A stretch of 64,000 bases of DNA from Nocardia anaemiae NBRC 100462 (GTDB taxonomy: Bacteria > Actinomycetota > Actinomycetes > Mycobacteriales > Mycobacteriaceae): NCBI RefSeq assembly GCF_001612725.1, contig NZ_BDAZ01000008.1, positions 310,001 to 374,000 of the forward strand, written 5' to 3'. Below, piece by piece: positions 44,238 through 53,458 of the stretch; position 1 is the stretch's first letter; each line of letters starts with the position of its first letter. The notes beneath the pieces are model-generated. The model ran no database searches. It saw only the letters and a program-made list of their open reading frames with translations, and was not told where the DNA came from. A program made the position numbers and the translations under genes.

Positions 44238-45556
44238 TTGAGGAACCCTTCGTAATTTCGATTCATCAGCTGGCTTTCGATCTGCTTCACGGTGTCCAAG
44301 CCGACGCTCACCATGATCAGCACCGAGGTGCCACCGAACGGAAGGTTCTGGGTGCCACCGGACGCGCCGATATCGAGGAACAGGTTGGGCAGGACGGCCA
44401 CGAGACCGAGGTAGATCGAGCCGGGCAGGGTAATGCGGCTCAATACGAAGTTGAGGTAGTCGGCGGTCGGCCTACCGGGACGGTATCCGGGAATGAAGCC
44501 ACCGAACTTCTTCATCTCGTCCGCGCGTTCCTCCGGGTTGAAGGTGATCGCGACATAGAAGTAGGTGAAGAACACGATCAGACCGAAGTAGATCGCGATG
44601 TATACGGGGTTGCCCGGATTCACCAAGTATTTCTGGATGATCTCCTGCCACCAACTTCTATCGGTGGCGGTCTTCGACGAGGTCAGCTGCGCGACCAGGT
44701 TCGGCAGATACAACAGTGAGGACGCGAAGATCACCGGAATGACGCCGGCCTGGTTGACCTTCAGCGGCAGATATGTCGAGGAACCGCCGTACATCTTGCG
44801 GCCGACCACACGCTTGGCGTACTGCACCGGAATCCGGCGCTGGCCCTGCTCGACGAAGATGACCGCGGTGACGATCGCGAACGCGGCCACACAGACCAGA
44901 CCGAAGACCAGTCCACCGCGGTTCTGCAGGATGTTGTTGCCCTCGTTCGGGATACGCGCGGCGATACCTGCGAAGATCAGCAGTGACATGCCGTTGCCGA
45001 TGCCGCGCTCGGTGATCTGCTCGCCGAACCACATGACCAGTGCGGCACCGGCGGTCATCACCAGCACGATGATCACCATGCCGAAGATACTGGTGTCGGC
45101 CAGGATGTCCTTCTGGCAGCCCTGCAGCAGCTGACCGCGGGCCGCGAGCGCGACCAGACCGGTGGCCTGCAGAATCGCCAGCGCGATCGAGAGGTAGCGG
45201 GTGTACTGCGTCATCTTGTTCTGGCCTGCTTGGCCTTCTTTGCGCAGTTCTTCGAAGCGCGGGATGACGACGGTGAGCAGCTGGATAATGATGCTCGCGG
45301 TGATGTAGGGCATGATGCCGATCGCGAAGACCGACAATTGCAGCAGCGCACCACCGGAGAACAGATTGATCAGCTGATAGATACCGGCGGAGTCACCGCC
45401 GGAGACCAGGTCTATACATTCCTGGACGCTCTTGTAGTCGACACCGGGGGACGGCAGCGAAGCACCCAAGCGGTACAGCGCGATCAACCCCAGCGTGAAG
45501 AGAATCTTCCGCCGTAAGTCCGGAGTCCGGAAGGCCGATACGAAGGCGGAAAGCAC
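44234..45556 (-). CDS. secY: Protein translocase subunit SecY
   Basis: SecY is the central channel of the Sec translocon. The 440-aa protein has ten predicted transmembrane helices. Signatures are [20 protein letters not shown] (TM1), the plug/TM2 region, [20 protein letters not shown] and [16 protein letters not shown]. The start is GTG 45556 behind CCAGGAGGATCT. It is separated from rplO by a strong hairpin, so it probably has its own promoter in the 80 bp upstream. It is followed by coupled adk. Confidence 0.97.
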   Translation of the reverse strand: MLSAFVSAFRTPDLRRKILFTLGLIALYRLGASLPSPGVDYKSVQECIDLVSGGDSAGIYQLINLFSGGALLQLSVFAIGIMPYITASIIIQLLTVVIPRFEELRKEGQAGQNKMTQYTRYLSIALAILQATGLVALAARGQLLQGCQKDILADTSIFGMVIIVLVMTAGAALVMWFGEQITERGIGNGMSLLIFAGIAARIPNEGNNILQNRGGLVFGLVCVAAFAIVTAVIFVEQGQRRIPVQYAKRVVGRKMYGGSSTYLPLKVNQAGVIPVIFASSLLYLPNLVAQLTSSKTATDRSWWQEIIQKYLVNPGNPVYIAIYFGLIVFFTYFYVAITFNPEERADEMKKFGGFIPGYRPGRPTADYLNFVLSRITLPGSIYLGLVAVLPNLFLDIGASGGTQNLPFGGTSVLIMVSVGLDTVKQIESQLMNRNYEGFLK

Positions 45557-45637
45557 AGATCCTCCTGGCGAACGACATGGTCATGCCATGGAAATAACCC
45601 ATGACGAGGCTTTGGCAGACAACAATTGAACTCTAAC

Positions 45638-45675
45638 AGTGGCACCGGACGAGCCTTCACTCGTCCGGTGCCACT
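45638..45675. terminator. Strong hairpin between rplO and secY
   Basis: AGTGGCACCGGACGAG (45638-45653) and CTCGTCCGGTGCCACT (45660-45675) form a perfect 16-bp stem with a 6-nt loop, 16 bp after the rplO stop. It should end the rpsH-rplO transcript and set secY-adk-map apart. Confidence 0.85.
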
Positions 45676-45691
45676 TGTTGTCAGAGTACCG

Positions 45692-46135
45692 TCAGCCCAG
45701 CTCGGTGACAGTGCCACCGGCCGCGGTGATCTTCTCCTTGGCGGCGCCGGTCACCTTGTCGACGGTCACCTGGACCGCGACGCCGATCTCGCCGTCGCCG
45801 AGAACCTTGACCAGCTGGTTCTTGCGAACCGCGCCGGCGGCCACCAGCTCCGCCTTGCCGACCGCGCCGCCCTCGGGGAACAGCTTGGCGATCGAGCCGA
45901 CGTTCACGACCTGGTATTCCACCCGGAACCGGTTCGTGAACCCCTTGAGCTTGGGCAGCCGCATGTGAATCGGCATCTGCCCACCCTCGAAGGCGGCCGG
46001 GACATTCTTGCGAGCCTTGGTGCCCTTGGTACCGCGGCCCGCGGTCTTGCCCTTGGAGCCCTCACCGCGACCCACGCGGGTCTTCTCGGTCTTGGCGCCG
46101 GGAGCCGGACGCAGGTGATGCAACTTGATGGTCAT
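45692..46135 (-). CDS. rplO: 50S ribosomal protein L15
   Basis: The 147-aa L15 (uL15) starts at ATG 46135 and reads [20 protein letters not shown]. The basic Gly-rich arm [15 protein letters not shown] is followed by [20 protein letters not shown]. It is last gene before the secY terminator. One base separates the rpmD stop and this start. Confidence 0.97.
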   Translation of the reverse strand: MTIKLHHLRPAPGAKTEKTRVGRGEGSKGKTAGRGTKGTKARKNVPAAFEGGQMPIHMRLPKLKGFTNRFRVEYQVVNVGSIAKLFPEGGAVGKAELVAAGAVRKNQLVKVLGDGEIGVAVQVTVDKVTGAAKEKITAAGGTVTELG

Positions 46136-46136
46136 G

Positions 46137-46316
46137 TCAGACCTCCTCAACTGTTACGAGGTGGCGCACGACGTTGATCAGCCCACGGTTCTGCGGATTG
46201 TCCTCACGAACCACGGTCTGGCGGATCTTGCGCAGGCCGAGCGTACGAAGGCTCTCCCGCTGATTCGCCTTGGCGCCGATCGACGACTTGATCTGGGTCA
46301 CCTTGAGATCTGCCAT
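46137..46316 (-). CDS. rpmD: 50S ribosomal protein L30
   Basis: The 59-aa L30 (uL30) reads [20 protein letters not shown], then [20 protein letters not shown] and [19 protein letters not shown]. Its ATG overlaps the rpsE stop by one base (TAATG). The length is normal. Confidence 0.96.
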   Translation of the reverse strand: MADLKVTQIKSSIGAKANQRESLRTLGLRKIRQTVVREDNPQNRGLINVVRHLVTVEEV

Positions 46317-46981
46317 TACCTGGCACCTCCCGCTGCCTGAGCGCGCGCACGCAGCATGCCCGCCGGAGCGACATCCTCGAGCGGCAGGCCACGGCGAGCC
46401 GCGACCTCTTCCGGACGCTGCAGCTGCTTGAGCGCCGCAACGGTCGCGTGCACGACGTTGATGGCGTTGTCGCTACCGAGCGACTTCGCCAGAATGTCAT
46501 GGATACCAGCGCATTCCAGCACCGCGCGCGCCGCACCACCGGCGATCACACCGGTACCGGGCGAGGCCGGACGCAGCATGACCACACCGGCCGCCGCCTC
46601 ACCCTGTACCGGGTGGGTGATGGTCGAGCCGATCATCGGAACACGGAAGAAGCCCTTGCGAGCCTCCTCGACACCCTTCTGGATGGCCGCGGGAACTTCC
46701 TTGGCCTTGCCGTAGCCGACGCCGACCAGACCATTGCCGTCACCGACGATCACCAGGGCGGTGAAGCTGAAGCGACGACCACCCTTCACGACCTTGGAGA
46801 CGCGGTTGATCGCTACGACGCGCTCCAGCTGGTTCTTGTCGGTCTGCTGGTCACGACGGTCACCACCGCCACGACGATCGCGACCACCGCCGCGGCCGTC
46901 CCGGCTGTCGCCGCCACCGGCGGCACCATTCTGCTGTCCGGCGGGTCCGTTGCCGCCGTCACGCCTCTGACGTCCCGGCAT
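46316..46981 (-). CDS. rpsE: 30S ribosomal protein S5
   Basis: S5 (uS5) contributes to decoding accuracy. The 221-aa protein has a Gly/Arg/Asp-rich extension of about 50 residues ([20 protein letters not shown]), longer than in E. coli but usual in actinobacteria. The double-stranded-RNA-binding domain ([20 protein letters not shown]) and the C-terminal domain ([20 protein letters not shown]) follow. Confidence 0.97.
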   Translation of the reverse strand: MPGRQRRDGGNGPAGQQNGAAGGGDSRDGRGGGRDRRGGGDRRDQQTDKNQLERVVAINRVSKVVKGGRRFSFTALVIVGDGNGLVGVGYGKAKEVPAAIQKGVEEARKGFFRVPMIGSTITHPVQGEAAAGVVMLRPASPGTGVIAGGAARAVLECAGIHDILAKSLGSDNAINVVHATVAALKQLQRPEEVAARRGLPLEDVAPAGMLRARAQAAGGAR

Positions 46982-47012
46982 CAGACGTTCCTTCCGTAAA
47001 TGTTTGCAGTCA

Positions 47013-47420
47013 TCAGAACTTCAACCCACCTTCGCGAGCGGCATCGGCGAGCGCCGCGATGCGGCCGTGGTAGTCGTGGCCACCACGGTCGAATACGACG
47101 GCCTCGATGCCCGCGGCCTTGGCACGCTCGGCGATCAGCTGACCGACCTTCTTGCCCTTGGCCGACTTGTCGCCGTCCAGTGCGCGCACATCGGCCTCGA
47201 TCGAGGACGCGGCGGCAATGGTCTTGCCGAGCGAGTCGTCGATGAGCTGTGCGTGCAGGTGACGCGAGGAGCGGTTGACCACCAGACGCGGACGCTCGGT
47301 GGTGCCGACGACCTTCTTGCGCAGACGGAAGTGACGGCGGGTCTTCGACAGACGACGCGTCGTCGACACGTCCTTGCCACGCGGAATGCGCTTGGCCTTC
47401 TGGTTTTCGGTTTGCGCCAT
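47013..47420 (-). CDS. rplR: 50S ribosomal protein L18
   Basis: This 135-aa L18 (uL18) is the 5S rRNA-binding protein. The ATG at 47420 gives [17 protein letters not shown]; a GTG two codons earlier is also in frame. [20 protein letters not shown] and the C-terminal [20 protein letters not shown] are diagnostic. It begins just after the rplF stop. Confidence 0.96.
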   Translation of the reverse strand: MAQTENQKAKRIPRGKDVSTTRRLSKTRRHFRLRKKVVGTTERPRLVVNRSSRHLHAQLIDDSLGKTIAAASSIEADVRALDGDKSAKGKKVGQLIAERAKAAGIEAVVFDRGGHDYHGRIAALADAAREGGLKF

Positions 47421-47422
47421 GA

Positions 47423-47962
47423 TCACTTACCCGTCTTTCCGACCTTGCGGCGAACGACCTCGCCGGCGTAGCGGATGCCCTTGCCCTTGTAGGGATCGGG
47501 CTTACGCAGTCCGTGGATGACAGCGGAGATCTGGCCGACCTTCTGCTTGTCGATTCCGGACACGGAGAACTTGGTGGGCGATTCCACCGCGAAGGTGATG
47601 CCCTCCGGGGCCTCGATCGGCACCGGGTGCGAGTAGCCGAGGGCGAACTCCAGGTTGGAGCCCTTGGCCGCGACACGGTAACCGACGCCGAAGATTTCCA
47701 TCTTCTTCTCGTAGCCCTTGGTGACGCCCTCGATCATGTTGGCGACCAGGGTGCGGGTCAGGCCGTGCAGCGAGCGGTTCTGGCGCTGGTCGTCCGGGCG
47801 GGCGACCTCGAGCTGGCCGTCCTCACCCTTGGTGACGGTGATCGGCTCGGCGACGACGTGGGTCAGGGTGCCCTTGGGGCCCTTCACCGACACATTCTGG
47901 CCGTCGATGGCGACCTCGACACCGGCAGGAATGGCGATGGGCTTCTTACCAATACGCGACAT
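47423..47962 (-). CDS. rplF: 50S ribosomal protein L6
   Basis: The 179-aa L6 (uL6) starts [20 protein letters not shown]. Two related domains are seen, the second with [19 protein letters not shown] and the signature [20 protein letters not shown] near the end. It lies 14 bp after rpsH. Confidence 0.97.
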   Translation of the reverse strand: MSRIGKKPIAIPAGVEVAIDGQNVSVKGPKGTLTHVVAEPITVTKGEDGQLEVARPDDQRQNRSLHGLTRTLVANMIEGVTKGYEKKMEIFGVGYRVAAKGSNLEFALGYSHPVPIEAPEGITFAVESPTKFSVSGIDKQKVGQISAVIHGLRKPDPYKGKGIRYAGEVVRRKVGKTGK

Positions 47963-47976
47963 TTGTCCTACCTCCC

Positions 47977-48375
47977 TTACCAGACGTAGGCGAGGACTTC
48001 GCCGCCCACGCCCTGCTTGGCCGCCTGACGATCGGTGAGCAGACCGGTCGACGTGGAGATGATCGCCACGCCGAGGCCGCCCAGGACCTTGGGCAGATTG
48101 GTGGACTTCGCGTACACACGCAGACCCGGCTTCGACACCCGACGCAGGCCCTGCAGGCTGCGCTCACGGCTGGGGCCGTACTTGAGGTCGACGACGAGGG
48201 TCTTGCCCACGGTCGCGTCCTCGGTCCGGTAGTCGGCGATGTAGCCCTCGCGCTTGAGGATCTCGGCGATATTCGCCTTGAGCTTCGAGTGCGGAGCCTT
48301 CACCTGATCGTGGTACGCCGAGTTGGCGTTGCGCAGACGTGTCAGGAAGTCTGCGATCGGATCAGTCATGGTCAT
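47977..48375 (-). CDS. rpsH: 30S ribosomal protein S8
   Basis: S8 (uS8) organises the 16S central domain. The 132-aa protein begins [20 protein letters not shown] and ends [20 protein letters not shown], both diagnostic. Elsewhere it directly follows rpsN; here 3.3 kb with four non-ribosomal genes lie between them. It is now first in its transcription unit, with a predicted promoter about 215 bp upstream. Confidence 0.97.
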   Translation of the reverse strand: MTMTDPIADFLTRLRNANSAYHDQVKAPHSKLKANIAEILKREGYIADYRTEDATVGKTLVVDLKYGPSRERSLQGLRRVSKPGLRVYAKSTNLPKVLGGLGVAIISTSTGLLTDRQAAKQGVGGEVLAYVW

Positions 48376-48893
48376 GGTTCGACCTTGACACCTTTCTCGC
48401 CGCGGTTCCCATGCAACACCGGCACACCAATAGGCATGCCAGCCGTGGGCCTACAGCAATTCGGCGGTCCGGCCGACATTTGCCGACCGGATTGAGTTCT
48501 CATATGAGCTCTCGGTACCCGGGCCGTCCACACGTCGATGCCGCATCGCATCAAGGACATGCGGACACAGAGGTGCCCGAGCAACCGCTCTAGTGTAGGC
48601 AAGGTCGCTACCAGGACAAAATCCGGGTCGGGCCCCCGCGTCCACTCCGAGGTGGCGTTTCGGCACGATCTGATCCAGCATGCGCTGGCGGATCGGCTAC
48701 CTGCTTCGCTGCGCACACAGTCGGACATCGAACTTCAGTGGCTGTGCCGCGGCCTCGCCGACTCCGGCCACGACGCCCTCCTCGCGGCCGCGCGTGCCTT
48801 CCAACAATCTGGTCGCCCACGGTTCGAGGCCCAGGAGCAGGTGGCATTCTGGAGGTGATGCGGTCGTTATTGCCGCTGGATCATCGCCGATGG
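48376..48893. other. Leader region of the rpsH operon and end of the inserted cassette
   Basis: No gene is recognised in this 518-bp stretch. It holds the putative rpsH promoter (48592-48619), leaving an untranslated leader of about 210 nt that could carry autoregulatory structure. The part from 48620 to 48893 appears to be filler behind the last cassette gene. Confidence 0.5.
48592..48619 (-). promoter_or_regulatory. Predicted promoter of the rpsH-rplO unit
   Basis: Reading leftwards, TTGTCC (48619-48614), a 16-bp spacer and TACACT (48597-48592) form a good principal-sigma promoter. The same -10 hexamer occurs at the rplN promoter in this window. It would restart transcription of the spc operon after the insertion. 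Confidence 0.65.
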
Positions 48894-49334
48894 CTAGCGA
48901 CGCGGACGCTGGTTCGGCGGCCGATACTGTCTGAGCTGCTTCGCTAGGTCGAAGCCAAAGCCGATGGCGGCTATCCAAACGGCGACTGTGAACGACCCAG
49001 CAACCAACAGCGCAATCGCCGACGCGCCGAGCACGACAAAGTCGAGCCATAGGACAGCTTCTGCGGCGCGAATGCCGACGATGCTTGCACGGCCCCGAAA
49101 CAGCAGTATTCCGACGAACACGAAAATCGCTGCAGAGAATGCGGCGGTCAGCAGGACGACTTTATCGGTCGCAGTGAACCCATTCGCCAGTGGATCGGAA
49201 GCGCGGATCAGGAAGACAATCGCAGCAGATACTGCGAGCATCAGTATCGCAGCCAGGCAGGCTGCCACTATTCGGATCCGTGCGATCCGACCGCTCGTGG
49301 CCGCAGAGCCATAAACATCTGGATTGGATGTCAT
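48894..49334 (-). CDS. Small four-helix membrane protein of the spc-inserted cassette
   Basis: This 146-aa protein has four hydrophobic helices (about 20-42, 58-80, 88-112 and 114-132) with short loops and a basic tail (AKQLRQYRPPNQRPRR). I know no family. Its ATG overlaps the preceding stop (TAATG), so it is made together with the WXG/LXG-like protein. A role as membrane partner or protective (immunity-type) protein for that product is a guess from gene order only. Confidence 0.75.
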   Translation of the reverse strand: MTSNPDVYGSAATSGRIARIRIVAACLAAILMLAVSAAIVFLIRASDPLANGFTATDKVVLLTAAFSAAIFVFVGILLFRGRASIVGIRAAEAVLWLDFVVLGASAIALLVAGSFTVAVWIAAIGFGFDLAKQLRQYRPPNQRPRR

Positions 49335-50131
49335 TACGCCGTCTTCACCGACCAGTCCGCATCGCCATCCTTTACTGTTGCGTCATTATACGCCCCGGAA
49401 CCCGACACCGGCCAATGACCGGACGGGAAGCCCTGCGGATTATCGAGTTCTACCTGCAATGCCTGAGCTTGCGTCACCACAGAATTGACGATTGCGATAG
49501 TTCCGGTAATCGCCGCGGTAACAAGAGCCGCGAACTTCGCGGCCGTTATGAGACCTGCGATTCCCGCCGGAATCGCACCGATTCCGGTACCTGCGGCAAT
49601 GCACTCGGCAGTAGCCTCGACCACAACGGAAATAGCTACACCCAATAGTGACGCGTAAAACGCGACACCAGCCGTTCCGACCGTGATCATTGCCGACCGA
49701 GCCGCATTCGAGATCGATCCGACCCGCGCCACAGCCGTCCGTTGGGCTGCGATCGCATTGCCATACGCCGTGGCCGCAGTACCCTGCCAGTAGCCATCGA
49801 CCTTGACAGCCGTATCTTCCAGGTCCGAGGCCATGGTGTTTGCCGCCTTGGCAACATCCACCCAGTCGAATGATGTCGCGATGAAGTAGCCTGGTGCCGC
49901 AAAGCCCTTCAGCGCGTCTACGAAATCAGACCATAGACTACTGATAGCGTCGGCGAACTTGTTGCCAATTTCCCTGATTTCGTCACCGATATGCAAAACG
50001 TAGCGCACGATCGCTGTATCCGCTGCGTCGCTGAACGAATTTCGGATCGTGTTGGGGACCGCCGACAACTCCTCAACTTTATCGATGAGATCCTGAACAG
50101 TCTGCTCTATTTGGGCCGTAGACGGCGTCAT
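49334..50131 (-). CDS. WXG/LXG-like putative type VII secretion substrate with hydrophobic middle
   Basis: This 265-aa protein is not assigned to a named family. The first about 60 residues are a long amphipathic helix region (STAQIEQTVQDLIDKVEELS). A second helical hairpin contains the WxG tripeptide in VDGYWQGTAATAYGNAIAAQ (about residues 113-132). Residues about 143-220 are strongly hydrophobic and Ala/Gly-rich (VGTAGVAFYASLLGVAISVV, AGLITAAKFAALVTAAITGT), enough for two or three membrane-inserting helices. A short polar tail follows. The style is that of EspA/EspE-like or pore-forming ESX substrates. It sits 20 bp after the WXG100-like gene and overlaps the membrane gene. Confidence 0.7.
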   Translation of the reverse strand: MTPSTAQIEQTVQDLIDKVEELSAVPNTIRNSFSDAADTAIVRYVLHIGDEIREIGNKFADAISSLWSDFVDALKGFAAPGYFIATSFDWVDVAKAANTMASDLEDTAVKVDGYWQGTAATAYGNAIAAQRTAVARVGSISNAARSAMITVGTAGVAFYASLLGVAISVVVEATAECIAAGTGIGAIPAGIAGLITAAKFAALVTAAITGTIAIVNSVVTQAQALQVELDNPQGFPSGHWPVSGSGAYNDATVKDGDADWSVKTA

Positions 50132-50151
50132 CGAACTATCCTCGAAGTTGA

Positions 50152-50463
50152 TCAGTACAGATTACGAATTTCATGCTCACGAGCAAGATCTTCTTGCTCA
50201 TAAACATCAGCTGCGGTATTCAAGGTCCGAGCGATATCCTTCATGGCCAGCTCCCCTTCTTTCAATCGGACCTCGAGTTTATCGATGATAGCGTTGTACT
50301 CGTCGATGAATCCCCAGAAAATCCCGCCTTCTCCTGGGTTATAATAGTAGTCGGTCACATCGCTCGCGAGCTTACCCAATTCGGTGGATCTTTCCGCCCA
50401 CCCGGTTGCTTGCTTCCGGAGGGCGTCGAGCGCGACGGATATTTGTGCGGCCGTTGGTGCCAT
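50152..50463 (-). CDS. WXG100/ESAT-6-like small protein
   Basis: This 103-aa all-helical protein has WXG100 size. An N-terminal helix (AAQISVALDALRKQATGWAE) is followed by a turn with FWGF in the WXG position (EGGIFWGFIDEYNAI) and a second helix (KEGELAMKDIARTLNTAADV). The tail YEQEDLAREHEIRNLY contains the type VII signal pattern Y-x-x-x-D/E (YEQED). A pairing with the larger WXG-like protein as a secreted heterodimer is plausible. The start overlaps the stop of the upstream gene (TGATG). Confidence 0.75.
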   Translation of the reverse strand: MAPTAAQISVALDALRKQATGWAERSTELGKLASDVTDYYYNPGEGGIFWGFIDEYNAIIDKLEVRLKEGELAMKDIARTLNTAADVYEQEDLAREHEIRNLY

Positions 50464-51401
50464 CAGGGCTTCCTTTTCAGATTATTGTGCTGCAGCAGAC
50501 CGACCAGCTGTTCGGTTGCGGTCAACAATTCGCTTACCCCGGGCCGCAGCGCCTTTTCCGCGATGAACTGATCTCGCTGTATTATCAGTTGGGCATTTAT
50601 CTCGGTAGCGAGTTGGCTGGCCGCACGCCGCTCCGCCCAGTCTTGATCTATGCGGCATGCGGAGATGCCGTAATCGGCGAATTCGAACCTGATGCGCGCA
50701 TCGCCACTTACCGGTGGTGCGGGCTCGCTCCGCCCTATTACCACGGCCGGTTTCGAAGACACGGCGAGTATGTCTTCGATTATCTCTTCTAGAGGTCGGT
50801 CGCTAGGTGCGTCCGGCACGACAAATTGGTTGGAGAGTGGGGGTTGCTCGCCTCTTTCGCGGGCACGTTTCACCTCAGCGGTCGCCTTCCGCCATCCGTC
50901 CGCGTACGCGACGCCCATGGCCTCGATGATCGCGGCGTCGAGTCGTCGTCCGATGAGACGTGACTGCCAGTCGCGAGAGACAGTGAAGTGCTTGGGCAGG
51001 TTGTGCTCATCGAGCTCGGTCTGCACCGCTCCGCTCGAGTCTCGACCTGGGCGCTCCATCGTGCGGCTGACCCGATCTATCCACTCGTATTCCGCCGCTT
51101 CTGCTTCTACTCTGCGCTGCAACCGATTCAGATTGCCGATCAGATCGTGCAGGTCAATTCCTGGCGTAGTGGTCGATGGACTCGGCAGACTGTCAGGAGC
51201 ATTGGGACTCGGCGGAGGTACCTGCGAGCTCGGGGAAGAAGCAGCGGAGCTCGCGGATTGAACAACCGGCTTCGGCTGGGGCGCGGGCGGTTTCAGATCC
51301 GGAACGACCGGAGCGGGCTTGGGCGGCCTTATCTCGAGCGGCTCGTCGTCCCAAAACTCGTCGGGGTCGTCGAGATGATTGAAGTGTCCCTGGGTTGCCA
51401 T
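50463..51401 (-). CDS. Unknown 312-aa protein, possibly YbaB/EbfC-like, first gene of the cassette
   Basis: ATG 51401 follows AGGTGCGGTG. Residues 1-90 are disordered and Pro/Ser-rich (LEIRPPKPAPVVPDLKPPAP). A coiled-coil helix (DLIGNLNRLQRRVEAEAAEY) then leads to a compact region with SRDWQSRLIGRRLDAAIIEA and MGVAYADGWRKATAEVKRAR. This resembles the helical end of YbaB/EbfC nucleoid-associated proteins, which often accompany WXG100 genes in actinobacteria. The last 80 residues are helical. The YbaB assignment is tentative. A chaperone or EspG-like role for the secreted pair is also possible. Confidence 0.6.
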   Translation of the reverse strand: MATQGHFNHLDDPDEFWDDEPLEIRPPKPAPVVPDLKPPAPQPKPVVQSASSAASSPSSQVPPPSPNAPDSLPSPSTTTPGIDLHDLIGNLNRLQRRVEAEAAEYEWIDRVSRTMERPGRDSSGAVQTELDEHNLPKHFTVSRDWQSRLIGRRLDAAIIEAMGVAYADGWRKATAEVKRARERGEQPPLSNQFVVPDAPSDRPLEEIIEDILAVSSKPAVVIGRSEPAPPVSGDARIRFEFADYGISACRIDQDWAERRAASQLATEINAQLIIQRDQFIAEKALRPGVSELLTATEQLVGLLQHNNLKRKP

Positions 51402-51600
51402 CACCGCACCTCATTCGACTGAAGGTTTTGCGGGTGGGCAACATTCATCCCCCTAAGGATCGGCATGAACCCCCCACGCGTGCGTCCTAGCAGCCGCACT
51501 TTCGGCCGCCGCCTACACCATCTCCGCCGTCGATCGTTTTGTCAAACCGGGTTTTCGACGTACGGAGCCACAAGGATGGGACCGTCTTGAATACAGCCGA

Positions 51601-51632
51601 GGGCGCGGACTCGTCGGAGTCCGCGCCCTCGT
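51601..51632. terminator. Strong hairpin after rpsN
   Basis: GAGGGCGCGGACTC (51601-51614), a GTCG loop and GAGTCCGCGCCCTC (51619-51632) make a perfect 14-bp stem, 38 bp after the rpsN stop. It should end the rplN-rplX-rplE-rpsN transcript and insulate the inserted cassette. Confidence 0.85.
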
Positions 51633-51669
51633 TCGCTATTCGATTGGTGCGCTCAGAGAGAGCGCAAGC

Positions 51670-51855
51670 TCACCAGGAGCTCTTGTGCACGCCGGGGAGC
51701 TCACCGCGGTGCGCCATTTCGCGCAGGCACACGCGGCAGAGGCCGAACTTGCGGTACACCGCGTGCGGGCGGCCGCAGCGCTGGCAGCGGGTGTAGGCGC
51801 GAACGGCGAACTTCGGCTTGCTGTTGGCCTTGTTGACCAGTGCTTTCTTAGCCAT
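51670..51855 (-). CDS. rpsN: 30S ribosomal protein S14, type Z (zinc-binding)
   Basis: The 61-aa S14 (uS14) carries the two CxxC pairs that bind zinc (TRCQRCGRP and GLCRVCLRE). It begins [20 protein letters not shown] at ATG 51855. It is a ribosomal gene in its usual place behind rplE but is here followed by a terminator and the cassette instead of rpsH. Confidence 0.97.
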   Translation of the reverse strand: MAKKALVNKANSKPKFAVRAYTRCQRCGRPHAVYRKFGLCRVCLREMAHRGELPGVHKSSW

Positions 51856-51859
51856 GTGC

Positions 51860-52423
51860 TCAGTTCTCCTTGAACGGGAAGCCGAGGTGCTTGAGCAGGG
51901 CACGGCCTTCTTCGTTGTTGGTCGCGGTGGTCACCACGGTGATGTCCATACCGCGCGGGCGGTCGATGGAATCCACGTCGATCTCGTGGAACATCGACTG
52001 CTCGCTCAGGCCGAACGTGTAGTTGCCGTTGCCGTCGAACTGCTTCGGCGACAGACCGCGGAAGTCGCGGATACGGGGCAGCGCAATGGAGACCAGGCGG
52101 TCAAGGAACTCCCACATGCGGTCGCCGCGCAGGGTGACCTTCGCGCCGATCGGCATACCCTCACGCAGCTTGAACTGCGCGATCGACTTGGTGGCCTTGC
52201 GGATCTCGGGCTTCTGACCGGTGATCAGTTCCAGGTCCCGGACCGCGCCGTTGATGAGCTTGGCGTCGCGCGCGGCGTCACCGACACCCATGTTCACGAC
52301 GACCTTGACCACGCCCGGGATCTGCATCACGTTGGCGTAGTTGAACTCGCTGTTCAGCGCGTCCTTGATCTCGGCACGGTAGCGCGCCTTCAGACGCGGC
52401 TGAGTCTTCTCAGAGGTGGTCAT
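51860..52423 (-). CDS. rplE: 50S ribosomal protein L5
   Basis: The 187-aa L5 (uL5) binds 5S rRNA and contacts P-site t[43 protein letters not shown] and [20 protein letters not shown] are diagnostic. It lies one base after rplX and four bases before rpsN. Confidence 0.97.
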   Translation of the reverse strand: MTTSEKTQPRLKARYRAEIKDALNSEFNYANVMQIPGVVKVVVNMGVGDAARDAKLINGAVRDLELITGQKPEIRKATKSIAQFKLREGMPIGAKVTLRGDRMWEFLDRLVSIALPRIRDFRGLSPKQFDGNGNYTFGLSEQSMFHEIDVDSIDRPRGMDITVVTTATNNEEGRALLKHLGFPFKEN

Positions 52424-52424
52424 G

Positions 52425-52742
52425 TCAGATGTCCTTCCCGTTCTTACGGGAGATCCGGACCCGCTTGCCGCTCTCCTCGTCCGTCCGGTAGCCGACGCGG
52501 GTCGGCTTGCCGTCGGAGTCGACGACCATCACGTTGGACACGTGGATCGGAGCTTCCTGGGTCACGATGCCGCCCGAGGAGGCGCCACGCTGGTTGGTGG
52601 AGTTGGCAACGTGCTTCTTGATCCGGTTCACGCCCTCGACCAGTACCCGGTTCTCCTTCGGGTAGGCCTGGATGACCTTGCCCTTGGCGCCCTTGTCCTT
52701 ACCCGAGATGACGAGCACCGTATCGCCCTTGTGCACCTTCAT
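52425..52742 (-). CDS. rplX: 50S ribosomal protein L24
   Basis: The 105-aa L24 (uL24) is an assembly initiator of the large subunit. The KOW motif is at the N-terminus ([20 protein letters not shown]), followed by [20 protein letters not shown]. It is separated from rplN by a single base. Confidence 0.97.
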   Translation of the reverse strand: MKVHKGDTVLVISGKDKGAKGKVIQAYPKENRVLVEGVNRIKKHVANSTNQRGASSGGIVTQEAPIHVSNVMVVDSDGKPTRVGYRTDEESGKRVRISRKNGKDI

Positions 52743-52743
52743 G

Positions 52744-53112
52744 TCAGAGCACCTCCGGAGCCAGCGAAACGATCTTCATGAACTTCTTCTCGCGCAGCTC
52801 GCGGCCGACCGGGCCGAAGATACGAGTGCCACGCGGGTCGTTGTCCGCCTTGATCAGCACGGCCGCGTTCTCGTCGAACTTGATGTAGGAACCGTCCGGG
52901 CGACGACGCTCCTTGACGGTGCGCACGACGACGGCCTTGACGACCTCGCCCTTCTTGACGTTGCCGCCGGGGACAGCGTCCTTGACGGTGGCGACGATGA
53001 TGTCGCCGATACCGGCATAGCGACGCGACGAACCACCGAGAACGCGGATGCAGAGGATTTCCTTCGCACCCGTGTTGTCGGCGACGCGCAGTCGCGACTC
53101 CTGCTGAATCAC
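52744..53112 (-). CDS. rplN: 50S ribosomal protein L14
   Basis: The 122-aa L14 (uL14) starts at GTG 53112 behind AAGGAGGCTGAA and reads [40 protein letters not shown] near the end is diagnostic. It is the first gene of its unit. The S10 operon that precedes it in many bacteria (rplP-rpmC-rpsQ) is not adjacent; a divergent peptidase gene lies upstream. Confidence 0.97.
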   Translation of the reverse strand: MIQQESRLRVADNTGAKEILCIRVLGGSSRRYAGIGDIIVATVKDAVPGGNVKKGEVVKAVVVRTVKERRRPDGSYIKFDENAAVLIKADNDPRGTRIFGPVGRELREKKFMKIVSLAPEVL

Positions 53113-53458
53113 TTCAGCCTCCTTGACCTGGATGTATACGCACGCCGGATTGCCGACCCGACGGGCATGGTCGTGTCACCACCCGAACGCGCGCCTGCCA
53201 GCGGTTTTCTCGATCGGATGGATCAACCACTGGGGGTTCGCGGCCGGATTGCGGGCACAGCTCCCGCAGGCAACCGGTTCAGTGTAGGTGAACGCCCAGG
53301 TCGGTCCCAAATCGGGCACCGCTAGCGCAGGCTGAACTTCCGCTGTGAAACCCGCGTGGATCAGTGCTCGCGGGCCTTCCCGTCACTACCCTCGGGGCGA
53401 GCAAGATCACCGGATGAACTGTGCATATTCCGCATCGTCGCTGATATAGGGGGTTTCC
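53113..53458. other. Divergent intergenic region between rplN and the first M13 peptidase
   Basis: These 346 bp hold the rplN promoter (53281-53310) with a leader of about 165 nt. The remainder contains the upstream region of the M13 peptidase gene, for which only a GGGGG RBS-like run before the TTG is clear. No gene is seen. Confidence 0.6.
53281..53310 (-). promoter_or_regulatory. Predicted promoter of the rplN-rplX-rplE-rpsN unit
   Basis: Reading leftwards, TTGGGA (53310-53305), an 18-bp spacer and TACACT (53286-53281) match a principal-sigma promoter. The -10 hexamer is identical to that upstream of rpsH. Confidence 0.6.

Noticed and set aside
48894..51401. Prophage or integrative element with integrase
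   Set aside because: No integrase, transposase or tRNA-type attachment sequence was found. The four genes look like a bare cassette rather than a complete mobile element.
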